Source: 20CM-2-65-7 sp963830455
GTDB taxonomy: Bacteria; Gemmatimonadota; Gemmatimonadetes; Gemmatimonadales; GWC2-71-9
Reading direction: 5' to 3'
Assembly (NCBI GenBank): GCA_963830455.1
Contig: CAWHMT010000004.1
Location: 496,001 to 560,000 of the forward strand
Length of the DNA: 64,000 nucleotides
Part shown: in pieces, positions 25,213 through 33,089 of the stretch
Layout: each line of letters starts with the position of its first letter
Numbering within the stretch: the stretch's first letter is position 1
The notes under the pieces: generated by a model
The model's input: only the letters and a program-made list of their open reading frames with translations
Database searches by the model: none
Told to the model about the DNA's origin: nothing
Position numbers and translations under genes: made by a program

Positions 25213-25670
25213 CAGGACCTCACGCGCTGCGGTTGGAGCTTCGCCTTGACGAACTCACCGACCAGAAGGGCCGCCGGGTAGAGCACCTCTTCCTCGAGCT
25301 GGGCGTGTACCGTGAGCTCGGCAGCGAGGCGAATGCATTTCTCGTCGCCATCGGACTCCGCGGCCAGCGCGAATGCCCGCACGGCGCCCAGAATCGCGCG
25401 GTGCTCTTCGATCATGAGCGGCATCTCTTCCTTCAGCCGCGCCACCAGCGGCAATACTTCGGCCATATCCGGCGTGACCTGGCCGCGCGCGAGCCGCGGC
25501 AGGAGGCTGAGTGGGGGAACGGCGTACTCGTCTTCACGCAGAAAATGTGGATGCATGATGCGCGCGACTTCCCGCGCCGTCTGACCGAGCAGTCCAGGCA
25601 TTTGCCCCGCTCGCGCGAGGTCGGCGTGCAGCTCCTCGTGCTCGCGGCGGAGTGAAGGGGGGGCTTTCAT
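25212..25670 (-). CDS. Hemerythrin-like (HHE) protein inside the hyp operon
   Basis: 152 residues forming a four-helix bundle. Candidate di-iron ligands are spaced as in HHE domains: REHEELHADL, MHPHFLREDEY, EEHRAILGAVRAF and HAQLEEEVLYPAAL. HHE proteins bind O2, NO or iron. The gene sits between hypF (2-base gap) and hypC (1-base overlap), so its product is made together with the maturation machinery. Oxygen scavenging or sensing, or iron supply for the Fe(CN)2CO unit, are plausible but inferred. ATG 25670 was chosen at the start of the helical bundle. Confidence 0.85.
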   Translation of the reverse strand: MKAPPSLRREHEELHADLARAGQMPGLLGQTAREVARIMHPHFLREDEYAVPPLSLLPRLARGQVTPDMAEVLPLVARLKEEMPLMIEEHRAILGAVRAFALAAESDGDEKCIRLAAELTVHAQLEEEVLYPAALLVGEFVKAKLQPQRVRS

Positions 25671-25672
25671 GA

Positions 25673-27976
25673 TCAATTCTCCTCCCGGCGAAGCAGGGCC
25701 GCGGCCACGGCAGCCTGCCCGTAACTCACGGCGCCATCGTTGGGGCTGAGTTGGCGCGGGACCAGCACCCGCAGCCCGCGCGCTTCGAGACGAGCACGCA
25801 ACGAGACGAGCAGGCGGGCATTCTGGAAGCACCCGCCCGAGAGCACGACCGTCCCAAGGCCGGCGTCGGCCGCGAGACGGGCGGCGAGCTGATCCGAGCC
25901 CGCAGCGATGCTTTCATGGAAACGCGCGGCCAGCTCTTCCACTGGGACGCCCTGCGCCCGCTGTTCGCCGAGCGCGATGAGCATCGGCAGCGGATCCAAG
26001 ATCCAGGTGCCCTCGGCCGTCGCCGCCATCGGGAAGGGCAGGGGTTGCGCGGTGCGCGCCCCCGCCAACGACTCGAGCAGCATCGCCGTCTGACCTTCGA
26101 ACTGATTGTCCAGCGACACGCCCAACACGGCGCCGGCCGCGTCGAACAGCCGGCCCATGGATGACGCGAGCGGAGCGTTCAGCCGGCGTACCATCTGTTG
26201 CAGTGCGATGTTGCGCATGTTGATGTGCACGGCGTCGAGGATGTACGTGAACGCGTGCGCGGCGTCGGGATCGAGCGCGAGGTACCCGAGCGCTGCGCGC
26301 CACGGTTCGCGAGCCGCCAGATCCCCGCCCGGCATCCGGGCGTAGCGCAGCTGCCCCACCCGCCGGTACGACGTCAGGTCGGCCTCGAAAAACTCCGCGC
26401 CCCACACGTTGCCGTCGTCGCCGTAGCCTGTGCCATCGAACGCGATGCCGATGGCGCGACCGGTGCATCCATGCTCGGCCAGGACAGCGGCGACGTGCGC
26501 GTGGTGATGCTGGACGGGAATGATCCGCTCGAGCCCGAGGTCGCCCGCTATGCGGGTTGACATGTAGCCGGGGTGCAGATCCCGCACCGCCACCTCGGGC
26601 TCGAGACGGAATAGGCGTCGATAGGCATCGAACGCCGCGCGCCAGTGCGACAGCGTTTCGAGATTTTCCAGATCACCGATATGCTGGCTGACGTAGGCGT
26701 CGTTGCCCTGCACCAGAGTGAAGGTGTTTTTGAGATGCGGACCGACCGCGATCAGAGGCTTAGGACTCGGCAGCGGCAGCTTCAGCGGTAGCGGGGCGTA
26801 CCCACGGGCACGCCGGAGAAACACGGTGGTTGCACCGGCCACACGTACCACCGAGTCGTCGTAGCGCGCCACGATGTCGCGGTCGTGCAGCAGGAACGCA
26901 TCCGCGATCGCCGCGAGCCGCTCCTGGGCATCTTCGTTGCTGATCGCGATCGGCTCTTCGCTTTGGTTGCCGCTCGTCATGACGAGCGGGTGGCGCACGA
27001 GATCGCAGAGCAGGTGATGCAGCGGTGTGTAGGCGATCATGACGCCGACGCTATCGAGTCCCGGTGCGACCCAGCGGGCCAGCGCTCCTGCCCGACGGCT
27101 GCGCAGCAGAACGATGGGACGCTCGCGCGATGTGAGGAGCGCGGCCTCGGACTCACCGACCACACCGAGCTTCCTGGCATCCGCCAGCGTTCGCACCATG
27201 ACGGCGAACGGTTTCGCCTCGCGGTCCTTGCGCGCCCGCAGCCGCGCCACCGCTCGCTCGTCGGTCGCATCGACGGCCAGATGAAAACCGCCCAGTCCAC
27301 GAATGGCCACGATCCTGCCCGCGGCCAGCAGCGCCGCCGCCGCCCGAATCGGATCGTCAGTGACGCTGACGCCCGGCCCCTCGAGCCAGAGTTTCGGCCC
27401 GCAGCTCGGGCAGCTATTCGTCTCCGAGTGATAGCGGCGATCCCCCGGTGTCGTGTACTCGTGGCGACAGGTGTCGCACTGCGTGAACGCCCGCATGCTG
27501 GTGCGCTCGCGGTCATACGGCATCGCGTCGATCACGGTGAAGCGCGGTCCACAATCCGTGCAGGTAATGAACGGATAGCGATAGCGGCGGTTGTGCCGAT
27601 CGAACAGCTCGGCCTCGCACGCGGCGCACAGGGCGACGTCGGGGGAGATCGGCTGGCGGCGGCCGGCTTCACGGCGGCTCTCGAGAATCGTAAACGTGGC
27701 GAGTTTAGCGGGCGCGCACGTTTCGTTGCGAAGCTCGTCGATCTGCGCGAGCGGCGGCGCTTCGGCGCGCAGTGCGTGAACGAACGCCGCGATGTGGTCA
27801 GGCGAGCCTTCGACGTGAATCTGCACGTCGCCCGACGCGTTCCTCACCCAGCCGGCGAGATCGCACCGCAGCGCCAGCCGGTGCACGAAGGGACGAAAGC
27901 CGACGCCCTGTACCACGCCGTGGACGAACAAGCGCGCGGCTGCGCGCGCAGGCGTATGAGTCGCAATGGTGCTCAT
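25673..27976 (-). CDS. hypF: Carbamoyltransferase HypF
   Basis: 767 residues, normal length. HypF makes thiocarbamate on HypE from carbamoyl phosphate. Domains in order: acylphosphatase (LFVHGVVQGVGFRPFVHRLA, near residues 14-95), paired zinc fingers with CAACEAELFDRHN, CTDCGPRF, CDTCRHEY and CPSCGP, a YrdC domain (AAALLAAGRIVAIRGLGGFH), and a Kae1-like C-terminal domain with HHHAHVAAVLAEHG and FDGTGYGDDGNVWGAEF. ATG 27976 overlaps the hypB stop by 4 bases. Confidence 0.97.
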   Translation of the reverse strand: MSTIATHTPARAAARLFVHGVVQGVGFRPFVHRLALRCDLAGWVRNASGDVQIHVEGSPDHIAAFVHALRAEAPPLAQIDELRNETCAPAKLATFTILESRREAGRRQPISPDVALCAACEAELFDRHNRRYRYPFITCTDCGPRFTVIDAMPYDRERTSMRAFTQCDTCRHEYTTPGDRRYHSETNSCPSCGPKLWLEGPGVSVTDDPIRAAAALLAAGRIVAIRGLGGFHLAVDATDERAVARLRARKDREAKPFAVMVRTLADARKLGVVGESEAALLTSRERPIVLLRSRRAGALARWVAPGLDSVGVMIAYTPLHHLLCDLVRHPLVMTSGNQSEEPIAISNEDAQERLAAIADAFLLHDRDIVARYDDSVVRVAGATTVFLRRARGYAPLPLKLPLPSPKPLIAVGPHLKNTFTLVQGNDAYVSQHIGDLENLETLSHWRAAFDAYRRLFRLEPEVAVRDLHPGYMSTRIAGDLGLERIIPVQHHHAHVAAVLAEHGCTGRAIGIAFDGTGYGDDGNVWGAEFFEADLTSYRRVGQLRYARMPGGDLAAREPWRAALGYLALDPDAAHAFTYILDAVHINMRNIALQQMVRRLNAPLASSMGRLFDAAGAVLGVSLDNQFEGQTAMLLESLAGARTAQPLPFPMAATAEGTWILDPLPMLIALGEQRAQGVPVEELAARFHESIAAGSDQLAARLAADAGLGTVVLSGGCFQNARLLVSLRARLEARGLRVLVPRQLSPNDGAVSYGQAAVAAALLRREEN

Positions 27977-28644
27977 ACTGGCACTCCTCGGCGCGCGTGC
28001 GCCCGGCAGAAGCTGAGCCACTCAGTGAGACCGTGCCACGTGACCGACGACGTCATCAGAAACCCAAGGTCGGGATTGACCGCGCGCGCCAGCTCTACGG
28101 CGTGCTCCAGGCTGAACGGCACGTGCGGCAGCAGGTCGAGCTTGGTGAACACCACCCAGCGGGCGGCCCGAAACATGTTCGGATACTTCGATGGCTTGTC
28201 CTCGCCCTCGGTCACGGAGAAGAGCGCGATCTTCGCGTTCTCTCCCAGGTCCCAGGCCGCCGGGCAGACGAGGTTGCCGACGTTCTCGATGAACAGCAGA
28301 TCCGTCGCGGCGAGATCAATCGCTGCCAGCGCCGTTTCCACCTGACGCGCATCCAGGTGGCACGCGCCGTTCGTCACCACTGCCTGGACCAGCTGATCGG
28401 TGTGCCGCGCTAGACGGTCGGCGTCGTTCTGTGTCTGGACATCGCCGGTGACGACGGCGATCCGCAGCTCGTCGCCCAGCGCCGCGAGGGTACGCTCGAG
28501 AAGCAGCGTCTTTCCGGAGCCCGGCGAGGAGACGAGGTTGAATGTCGGCACGCCCGCGGCGGCCAGGCGCGCGCGCACGCGCGCCGCGATCTCGTCGTTG
28601 CGGGCCATGACCCGCTCGCGAACGTCAATCGTCCGGACTGGCAT
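27973..28644 (-). CDS. hypB: Hydrogenase nickel-insertion GTPase HypB
   Basis: 223 residues. SIMIBI GTPase with P-loop VSSPGSGKTLLLERTL, switch-region TGDVQTQNDADRL, the metal site TNGACHLDA and ENVGNLVCPA, and the base motif TKLDLLPHV. The His-rich N-terminal nickel store and the CxxCGC high-affinity site of some HypB proteins are absent, so it is the short nickel-insertion form. The start overlaps hypA by 20 bases. Confidence 0.97.
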   Translation of the reverse strand: MPVRTIDVRERVMARNDEIAARVRARLAAAGVPTFNLVSSPGSGKTLLLERTLAALGDELRIAVVTGDVQTQNDADRLARHTDQLVQAVVTNGACHLDARQVETALAAIDLAATDLLFIENVGNLVCPAAWDLGENAKIALFSVTEGEDKPSKYPNMFRAARWVVFTKLDLLPHVPFSLEHAVELARAVNPDLGFLMTSSVTWHGLTEWLSFCRAHARRGVPV

Positions 28645-28885
28645 CGTCGGTCACCTCCAGATAACTGAGGTGCAGGGCGTCGCCGGGCTCCCGCAGGATT
28701 CTCGGCTCGGCACCGCGGAACGGGGGCTCAGCGAGCAACGCCTCGAGACAGAACGCGAGATTCTCCGGCTCGACACCGGCGTCATCGCCGACCGTGACGC
28801 CAAGTGCCACGAGGGTATCCGTCGCCTCGCCCAGCCGCTCCTCGGCCAGGCGACAGACCTCGAGCGCGACGCTCATCTCATGCAT
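28625..28885 (-). CDS. hypA: HypA lacking the zinc-ribbon domain
   Basis: 86 residues, against about 113-118 in typical HypA. The nickel-binding N-terminus MHEMSVALEVCRLAEE is intact (His2), and the body VGDDAGVEPENLAFCLEALL aligns. The region that normally holds two CxxC zinc pairs is missing: the chain runs from RILREPGD directly to LHLSYLEVTDD. HypA's zinc domain is thought to structure and tune transfer to HypB, so this shortened form is unusual. The reading frame is clean and overlaps both neighbours, so truncation by sequence error is unlikely. Start chosen at the canonical MHEM. Confidence 0.9.
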   Translation of the reverse strand: MHEMSVALEVCRLAEERLGEATDTLVALGVTVGDDAGVEPENLAFCLEALLAEPPFRGAEPRILREPGDALHLSYLEVTDDASPDD

Positions 28886-29390
28886 TGACCGACACCGCGA
28901 GAAAGCCGTCGGCCGGGTAACCACGCTGCGCCAGCTCCTGGACGACCGCGTCCGCCAACGTGCCCACCTGGCAGCGCAACAGATCGCTCAAAGAATTGCG
29001 GAGCTCCACACTTTGCGGCTGGAGGCCGAGCGCCACGGTATTCGCCGGCAGCGTCCCGCGCAGCTCGGCCAGTCCCAGGACGTCGCGCAGATCCACCTGG
29101 TGTGGAGAAATCTTGGTCGCCAGGTAGCGCGGCAAACGGGCGTGCTCGAGCCGCACGAACGCACCGGGCGCTTCGCCTGCGTCGATCGCGTCGATCAGGA
29201 TCAGCTCGTCGGCGTCTTCGATCACGGGGAGCAGATTCATTCCCCACGTGCCACCGTCTACCAACTCGACCTCGGGTGGCAGCGCGTAGTCGGTGCGTAG
29301 CTCGTCGAGGACGGCCAAGCCGAGGCCGTCGTCCCCCATCAGCGGGTTGCCCAGTCCGATCACGACGACCCGACGCTTATTCGTCGACAT
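28878..29390 (-). CDS. Hydrogenase maturation endopeptidase (HyaD/HycI type)
   Basis: 170 residues. The family opens VVVIGLGNPLMGDDGLGL, with the Glu/Asp and His nickel ligands expected in MGDDGLGLAVLDEL, LILIDAIDAGEAPGA and KISPHQVDLRDVLGL. It removes the C-terminal peptide of the large subunit after nickel insertion. The start lies 14 bases inside the cytochrome b gene; the stop overlaps hypA by 8 bases. Confidence 0.95.
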   Translation of the reverse strand: MSTNKRRVVVIGLGNPLMGDDGLGLAVLDELRTDYALPPEVELVDGGTWGMNLLPVIEDADELILIDAIDAGEAPGAFVRLEHARLPRYLATKISPHQVDLRDVLGLAELRGTLPANTVALGLQPQSVELRNSLSDLLRCQVGTLADAVVQELAQRGYPADGFLAVSVNA

Positions 29391-30117
29391 AGTTCACGTC
29401 CGAGCGCACGAACCGGCCGCCGCTGATGATGGAGGAGATCGTCCCGGTGCGTTCCAGCATATCGGCGCGCAACGCGAGGTAGATGTGAATCGGAATGAAG
29501 ATCAAGAACGCCCAGGTCAGCAGGTGGTGCACGAAGTGCACGACCTGAATCCCGCCGAGCAGCGGCACCACCCAGCCGAACATCGTGTACCAGAGGCCGC
29601 CCGGCCGGGACTGTCCGTACATCGCGAAGCCGGTGGTGACCTGCGCGATCGCGACAGCGTACATGCCCGTGTAGCTGAGTTGCTGGAGTGGGTTGTGCCC
29701 GAGGTACTGTGGTGCCTTCTCGGGCTGGATCATCAGGTAGAACTTCACCTGCTTCAGCATGTTGACCCAGTCCGCCTTGCGGATCGGGAACAACGCCTTC
29801 CAGCGCTCGAATTGGTTGCCGGCGAACAGCCAGTACACCCGGATGATGGCCGTCGCCACGAAGACTCCGGCGGCGGTGAAATGCAGAAAGCGCATCCAGC
29901 CCATCAGAAAGTGCGCGCTGGCCTCGCCGTGGGTGATGAAGTACGGCTTGCCGATGTAAAAGCCAGTGACGACAAGCACGACGATCGACAGCGCCGCCGC
30001 CCAATGCATCGCGCGGATCGGCCACTCCCAGAGGTACACCCAGCGGTAATTCCCGCTGGGTGGCGGCATCTTATGCGCCAACGAGATGCCCGTTGCTCCA
30101 CCCGCGGCCGTTTTCAT
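29377..30117 (-). CDS. hyaC: Ni/Fe-hydrogenase b-type cytochrome subunit
   Basis: 246 residues with four membrane helices of the HyaC/HupC family. Haem-ligand His candidates: WPIRAMHWAAALSI, MRFLHFTAAGVFV, VVHFVHHLLTWAF and IFIPIHIYLAL. It anchors the hydrogenase on the periplasmic side of the inner membrane and passes electrons from H2 to quinone. ATG 30117 overlaps the large-subunit stop by 4 bases. Confidence 0.95.
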   Translation of the reverse strand: MKTAAGGATGISLAHKMPPPSGNYRWVYLWEWPIRAMHWAAALSIVVLVVTGFYIGKPYFITHGEASAHFLMGWMRFLHFTAAGVFVATAIIRVYWLFAGNQFERWKALFPIRKADWVNMLKQVKFYLMIQPEKAPQYLGHNPLQQLSYTGMYAVAIAQVTTGFAMYGQSRPGGLWYTMFGWVVPLLGGIQVVHFVHHLLTWAFLIFIPIHIYLALRADMLERTGTISSIISGGRFVRSDVNYVDE

Positions 30118-31829
30118 TGCACTTTCACCGTGGTGATCTGGTTCCCGGTCGCATCGAGCACATGGACGCCGCACGCCATGCACGGGTCGAACGAGTGGAT
30201 CGTGCGCAGGATCTCGATCGGCTGATCCGGCTTCACGAGCGGGTGGTGATCCATCAACGCCGCCTCGTACGGCCCCGGCTGGCCCTGGCCGTCGCGCGGC
30301 GAGCAATTCCACGTGCTCGGCACGACGCACTGATAACGTGAGATCTTGCCATTCTCGATCTGCACCCAGTGGCCCAGCGCTCCGCGCGGCGCGTCGAGAT
30401 AGCCGTACCCTTGCGCCTTCGCCGGCCAGCTTTCCGGATTCCACTTGTCGCCGTTGTGCGTACGGACGTCGCCGCCCTTGATGCGGGCGACCAGCTCGTC
30501 GTACCAATAGGACAGGCGGCGTGACAGCAACACTGTCTCGATGCCCCGCGCGCCGGTGCGGCCGAGGGTCGAGAACAAGGCGGCCGGGCCGACCTGGAGC
30601 CGGTCGAGCACTTCTTTGACCTGCGCCCGCGCGCCCTCATGTCCCGATGCGAAGGCGACGAGCATGCGCGCCAGCGGGCCGACTTCCATCGCCTTCCCTT
30701 CGTAGCGCGGTGCCTTCATCCACGTGTACTTCTTCTGACCCTGCAGGTAGGTCCAGGGCGTCGGCGGACCGTCATACTTCGCTTTCGTTTCTCCTTCCCA
30801 GGGGTGCAGCCCCTCGGCGTCACCCTTCGCGTACTCGTACCAGGAACTGTTGATGTACTCCTTCACGAGCTGGTGATCGTAGGGATGGACCTTCGAGAGA
30901 TCCTTGCCGAGGATGATGCCGCGCGGGAAATACAGCGAGTTCACGTCGCGCACATCGCCGTCGGGGAATTCGCCGACCGCCAGATAGTTGCCCGTGCCGC
31001 CGCCGATCCCCGCCCATTCCTTATAGAAGCCGGCGATCGCCATCAGGTCGGGCCAGTACACCTGCTCCACGAAGCGCTGCGCCCGCGCAATGATGTCGTG
31101 GATGTCGGTGAGGCGTTCCGCGTTGATCGTCGCGGTGTCGTCGAGATTGATCGCCGACGCCATGCCGCCCACGAGGAAATTCGGATGCGGGTTCTTACCG
31201 CCGAAAATCGTATGCAGCCGGATCACGTCACGCTGCCAGTCGAGCGCCTCGAGGTAATGCGCCACCGCCATGAGGTTCGCGGCCGGAGGGAGCTTGTAGG
31301 CCGGATGGCCCCAGTAGCCGTTCGTGAAGATGCCCAGCTGTCCCGTCCCGACGAACGTCTTGAGGCGGTTCTTCACCTCGGCAAAGTAGGTCGCCGAGTT
31401 ATTCGGCCACGGTGACAGCGACTGCGCGAGCTTCGAGGTGGCGGCGGGATCTGCCGAAAGCGCGCTGACCACGTCCACCCAATCGAGCGCGTGCAGGTGG
31501 TAGAAGTGAATCACGTGGTCCTGCACGAACTGCATCCCATGGATCAGGTTGCGGATGAGATTCGCGTTGGCTGGGATGCGGATATCGAGGGCGTCCTCGA
31601 CGGCGCGGCACGACGCGACGGCGTGCACGACCGTACAGACGCCGCAGATGCGCTGCGTGAACGCCCACGCGTCGCGCGGGTCACGTCCCTGCATGATGAT
31701 TTCGATCCCGCGGAACTGTGTCGATGTGGCCCACGCGTTCGTGATCCGTCCGTTCTCCGCCTGGGCCTCGATGCGGAGATGGCCCTCGATCCTGGTCAAC
31801 GGATCGACGACGATCTTAGTCGTTGCCAT
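30114..31829 (-). CDS. hyaB: [NiFe] hydrogenase large subunit, Group 1
   Basis: 571 residues. NiFe-site motifs: LTRIEGHLRIE, the L1 pair RICGVCTVVHA, and the L2 pair SFDPCMACGVH, so all four Cys ligands are Cys and this is not a NiFeSe enzyme. The 14-residue tail after the terminal His (VLDATGNQITTVKV...) is the peptide removed by the maturation protease. Two close ATGs exist; 31829 is preferred because AAGGAG lies 7 bases before it, too close to the one at 31835. The start overlaps the small-subunit gene by 14 bases. Confidence 0.97.
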   Translation of the reverse strand: MATTKIVVDPLTRIEGHLRIEAQAENGRITNAWATSTQFRGIEIIMQGRDPRDAWAFTQRICGVCTVVHAVASCRAVEDALDIRIPANANLIRNLIHGMQFVQDHVIHFYHLHALDWVDVVSALSADPAATSKLAQSLSPWPNNSATYFAEVKNRLKTFVGTGQLGIFTNGYWGHPAYKLPPAANLMAVAHYLEALDWQRDVIRLHTIFGGKNPHPNFLVGGMASAINLDDTATINAERLTDIHDIIARAQRFVEQVYWPDLMAIAGFYKEWAGIGGGTGNYLAVGEFPDGDVRDVNSLYFPRGIILGKDLSKVHPYDHQLVKEYINSSWYEYAKGDAEGLHPWEGETKAKYDGPPTPWTYLQGQKKYTWMKAPRYEGKAMEVGPLARMLVAFASGHEGARAQVKEVLDRLQVGPAALFSTLGRTGARGIETVLLSRRLSYWYDELVARIKGGDVRTHNGDKWNPESWPAKAQGYGYLDAPRGALGHWVQIENGKISRYQCVVPSTWNCSPRDGQGQPGPYEAALMDHHPLVKPDQPIEILRTIHSFDPCMACGVHVLDATGNQITTVKVQ

Positions 31830-32973
31830 GACCATCTCCTTCCTTCTTAGAAGGTCCGGTTTCTTGCAGAACCGCGAGCTTGCGCCGTTCTCGGACTTGA
31901 TGGACACCTGTCGCGATCGCGTGCGCTGCGACGCCGGCGGTGGCGCCCACAGCCAACGCCGCGCCGATCGTATCGGCGTAGCGCTCCACGCCGAACCCTG
32001 CGACGTCGGGCAGGCGGCCGTAGAACGGCGTCATCGTGTCCCAGAAATGCCGCTCGGTGCAGCCGAGGCACGGGTGGCCGGCGCCGATCGGCCAGCTGGT
32101 GCGCGTATTCCAGAGGAAGATTGGACAGGGAGAGAACGTCGCCGGTCCCTTGCAGCCGACGTGATACAGACACCAACCCTTGCGCGCCGCTTCGTCGTCG
32201 AACGCCTCGACGAACTGGCCGGCGTCGAAGTTGGCGCGCCGGGGGCACTGGTCGTGGATGCGCGCGCCGTAGGCGAACAGCGGCCGGCCGTCGTAGTCGA
32301 GCTCCGGCACGCGGCCGAACGTCAAGAAATGGACGATCGTCGCGGTCACGACGTCGCCAATGGGGGGGCAGCCGGCGATGTTTACGACGGGCTTGTTCTT
32401 GACGATGTCGGAAACGCCGACCGCGCCGGTCGGATTGGGGCGCGCCGCCTGGATGTTGCCCCAGTGCGCGCAGGCGCCGATCGCGATCACCGCCTTCGCA
32501 TCGCGCGCTGCCTCCTTCAGGATCACCTCGGCGGTCCGCCCGCCGATCGTTGTGTAGATGCCGCCGTCATTCAACGGTACCGAGCCGGTGACGACGAGCA
32601 GGTATTCGCCCTTGTTCTTTGCCATCGAGTCCTGCAGCGCGGCTTCGGCCTGATGACCGGCGGCGGCCATGATGTTGTGCTGGTAATCGAGCGACACGAC
32701 GTCGAGCACGAGATCGCCGATCGTCGGCTCCGCGGTGCGCAGGACGCTCTCGACGCATCCCGTGCATTCCTGTAGCGAGAGCCAAACCACGGTCGGGCGT
32801 TTGACCGCCGCGAGCGCCGCGGCGACTCTCGGCGTCATCATCTCCGAGAGGCCGAGCGCGGCGGTCATTTGCGCGCAGAAAGTTAGAAAGTCGCGGCGAC
32901 TGACACCGCGACGTTCGAGATACTGGCTGAGTGATTCTTCAGGGATCCACGGATGCGAAGTGGGGAAGTACAT
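31816..32973 (-). CDS. hyaA: [NiFe] hydrogenase small subunit, Tat-exported and membrane-anchored
   Basis: 385 residues. Twin-Arg motif SRRDFLTFC directs the folded heterodimer to the periplasm. FeS ligands: proximal LQECTGCVES and IGACAHWGN, medial and distal clusters in VGCKGPATFSPCPIFLWN and GHPCLGCTE. The two extra Cys of oxygen-tolerant enzymes are replaced here by Gly (ECTGC) and Asn (HWGN), so a standard 4-Cys proximal cluster is expected. A hydrophobic C-terminal helix (about residues 327-350) is the membrane anchor contacting cytochrome b. The gene leads an 11-gene operon reading left, with the operator at 33031-33056. Confidence 0.97.
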   Translation of the reverse strand: MYFPTSHPWIPEESLSQYLERRGVSRRDFLTFCAQMTAALGLSEMMTPRVAAALAAVKRPTVVWLSLQECTGCVESVLRTAEPTIGDLVLDVVSLDYQHNIMAAAGHQAEAALQDSMAKNKGEYLLVVTGSVPLNDGGIYTTIGGRTAEVILKEAARDAKAVIAIGACAHWGNIQAARPNPTGAVGVSDIVKNKPVVNIAGCPPIGDVVTATIVHFLTFGRVPELDYDGRPLFAYGARIHDQCPRRANFDAGQFVEAFDDEAARKGWCLYHVGCKGPATFSPCPIFLWNTRTSWPIGAGHPCLGCTERHFWDTMTPFYGRLPDVAGFGVERYADTIGAALAVGATAGVAAHAIATGVHQVRERRKLAVLQETGPSKKEGDGHGND

Positions 32974-33030
32974 GCCGAGCTCCGAGCGCGGTTGATGCGC
33001 TCAGAGTAGCCCGTCTAACTGCTAAGTCTC

Positions 33031-33056
33031 TGAAAGTCCTTCTGAAGAAACCTTCA
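33031..33056 (-). promoter_or_regulatory. TTCA-type operator of the hydrogenase operon
   Basis: Read leftward: TGAAG-GTTT-CTTCA-GAAGGA-CTTTC(A), the same order and spacing as the sites at 16081 and 34367. It ends 57 bp before the small-subunit ATG. A -10-like TACTCT (minus strand, 33008-33003) follows 22 bases later. Read the other way, it shows TCTGA and CTTCA 11 bp apart, 34 bp before the porin ATG at 33090, so it could serve both genes. Confidence 0.55.
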
Positions 33057-33089
33057 CGCCCGCGTCCTGGTGCGTTACTTTGGCGCGCC

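Noticed and set aside
30114..31829. NiFeSe hydrogenase (selenocysteine in the large subunit), considered after finding the TGA gene
   Set aside because: Both CxxC motifs have normal Cys codons and the frame has no TGA.
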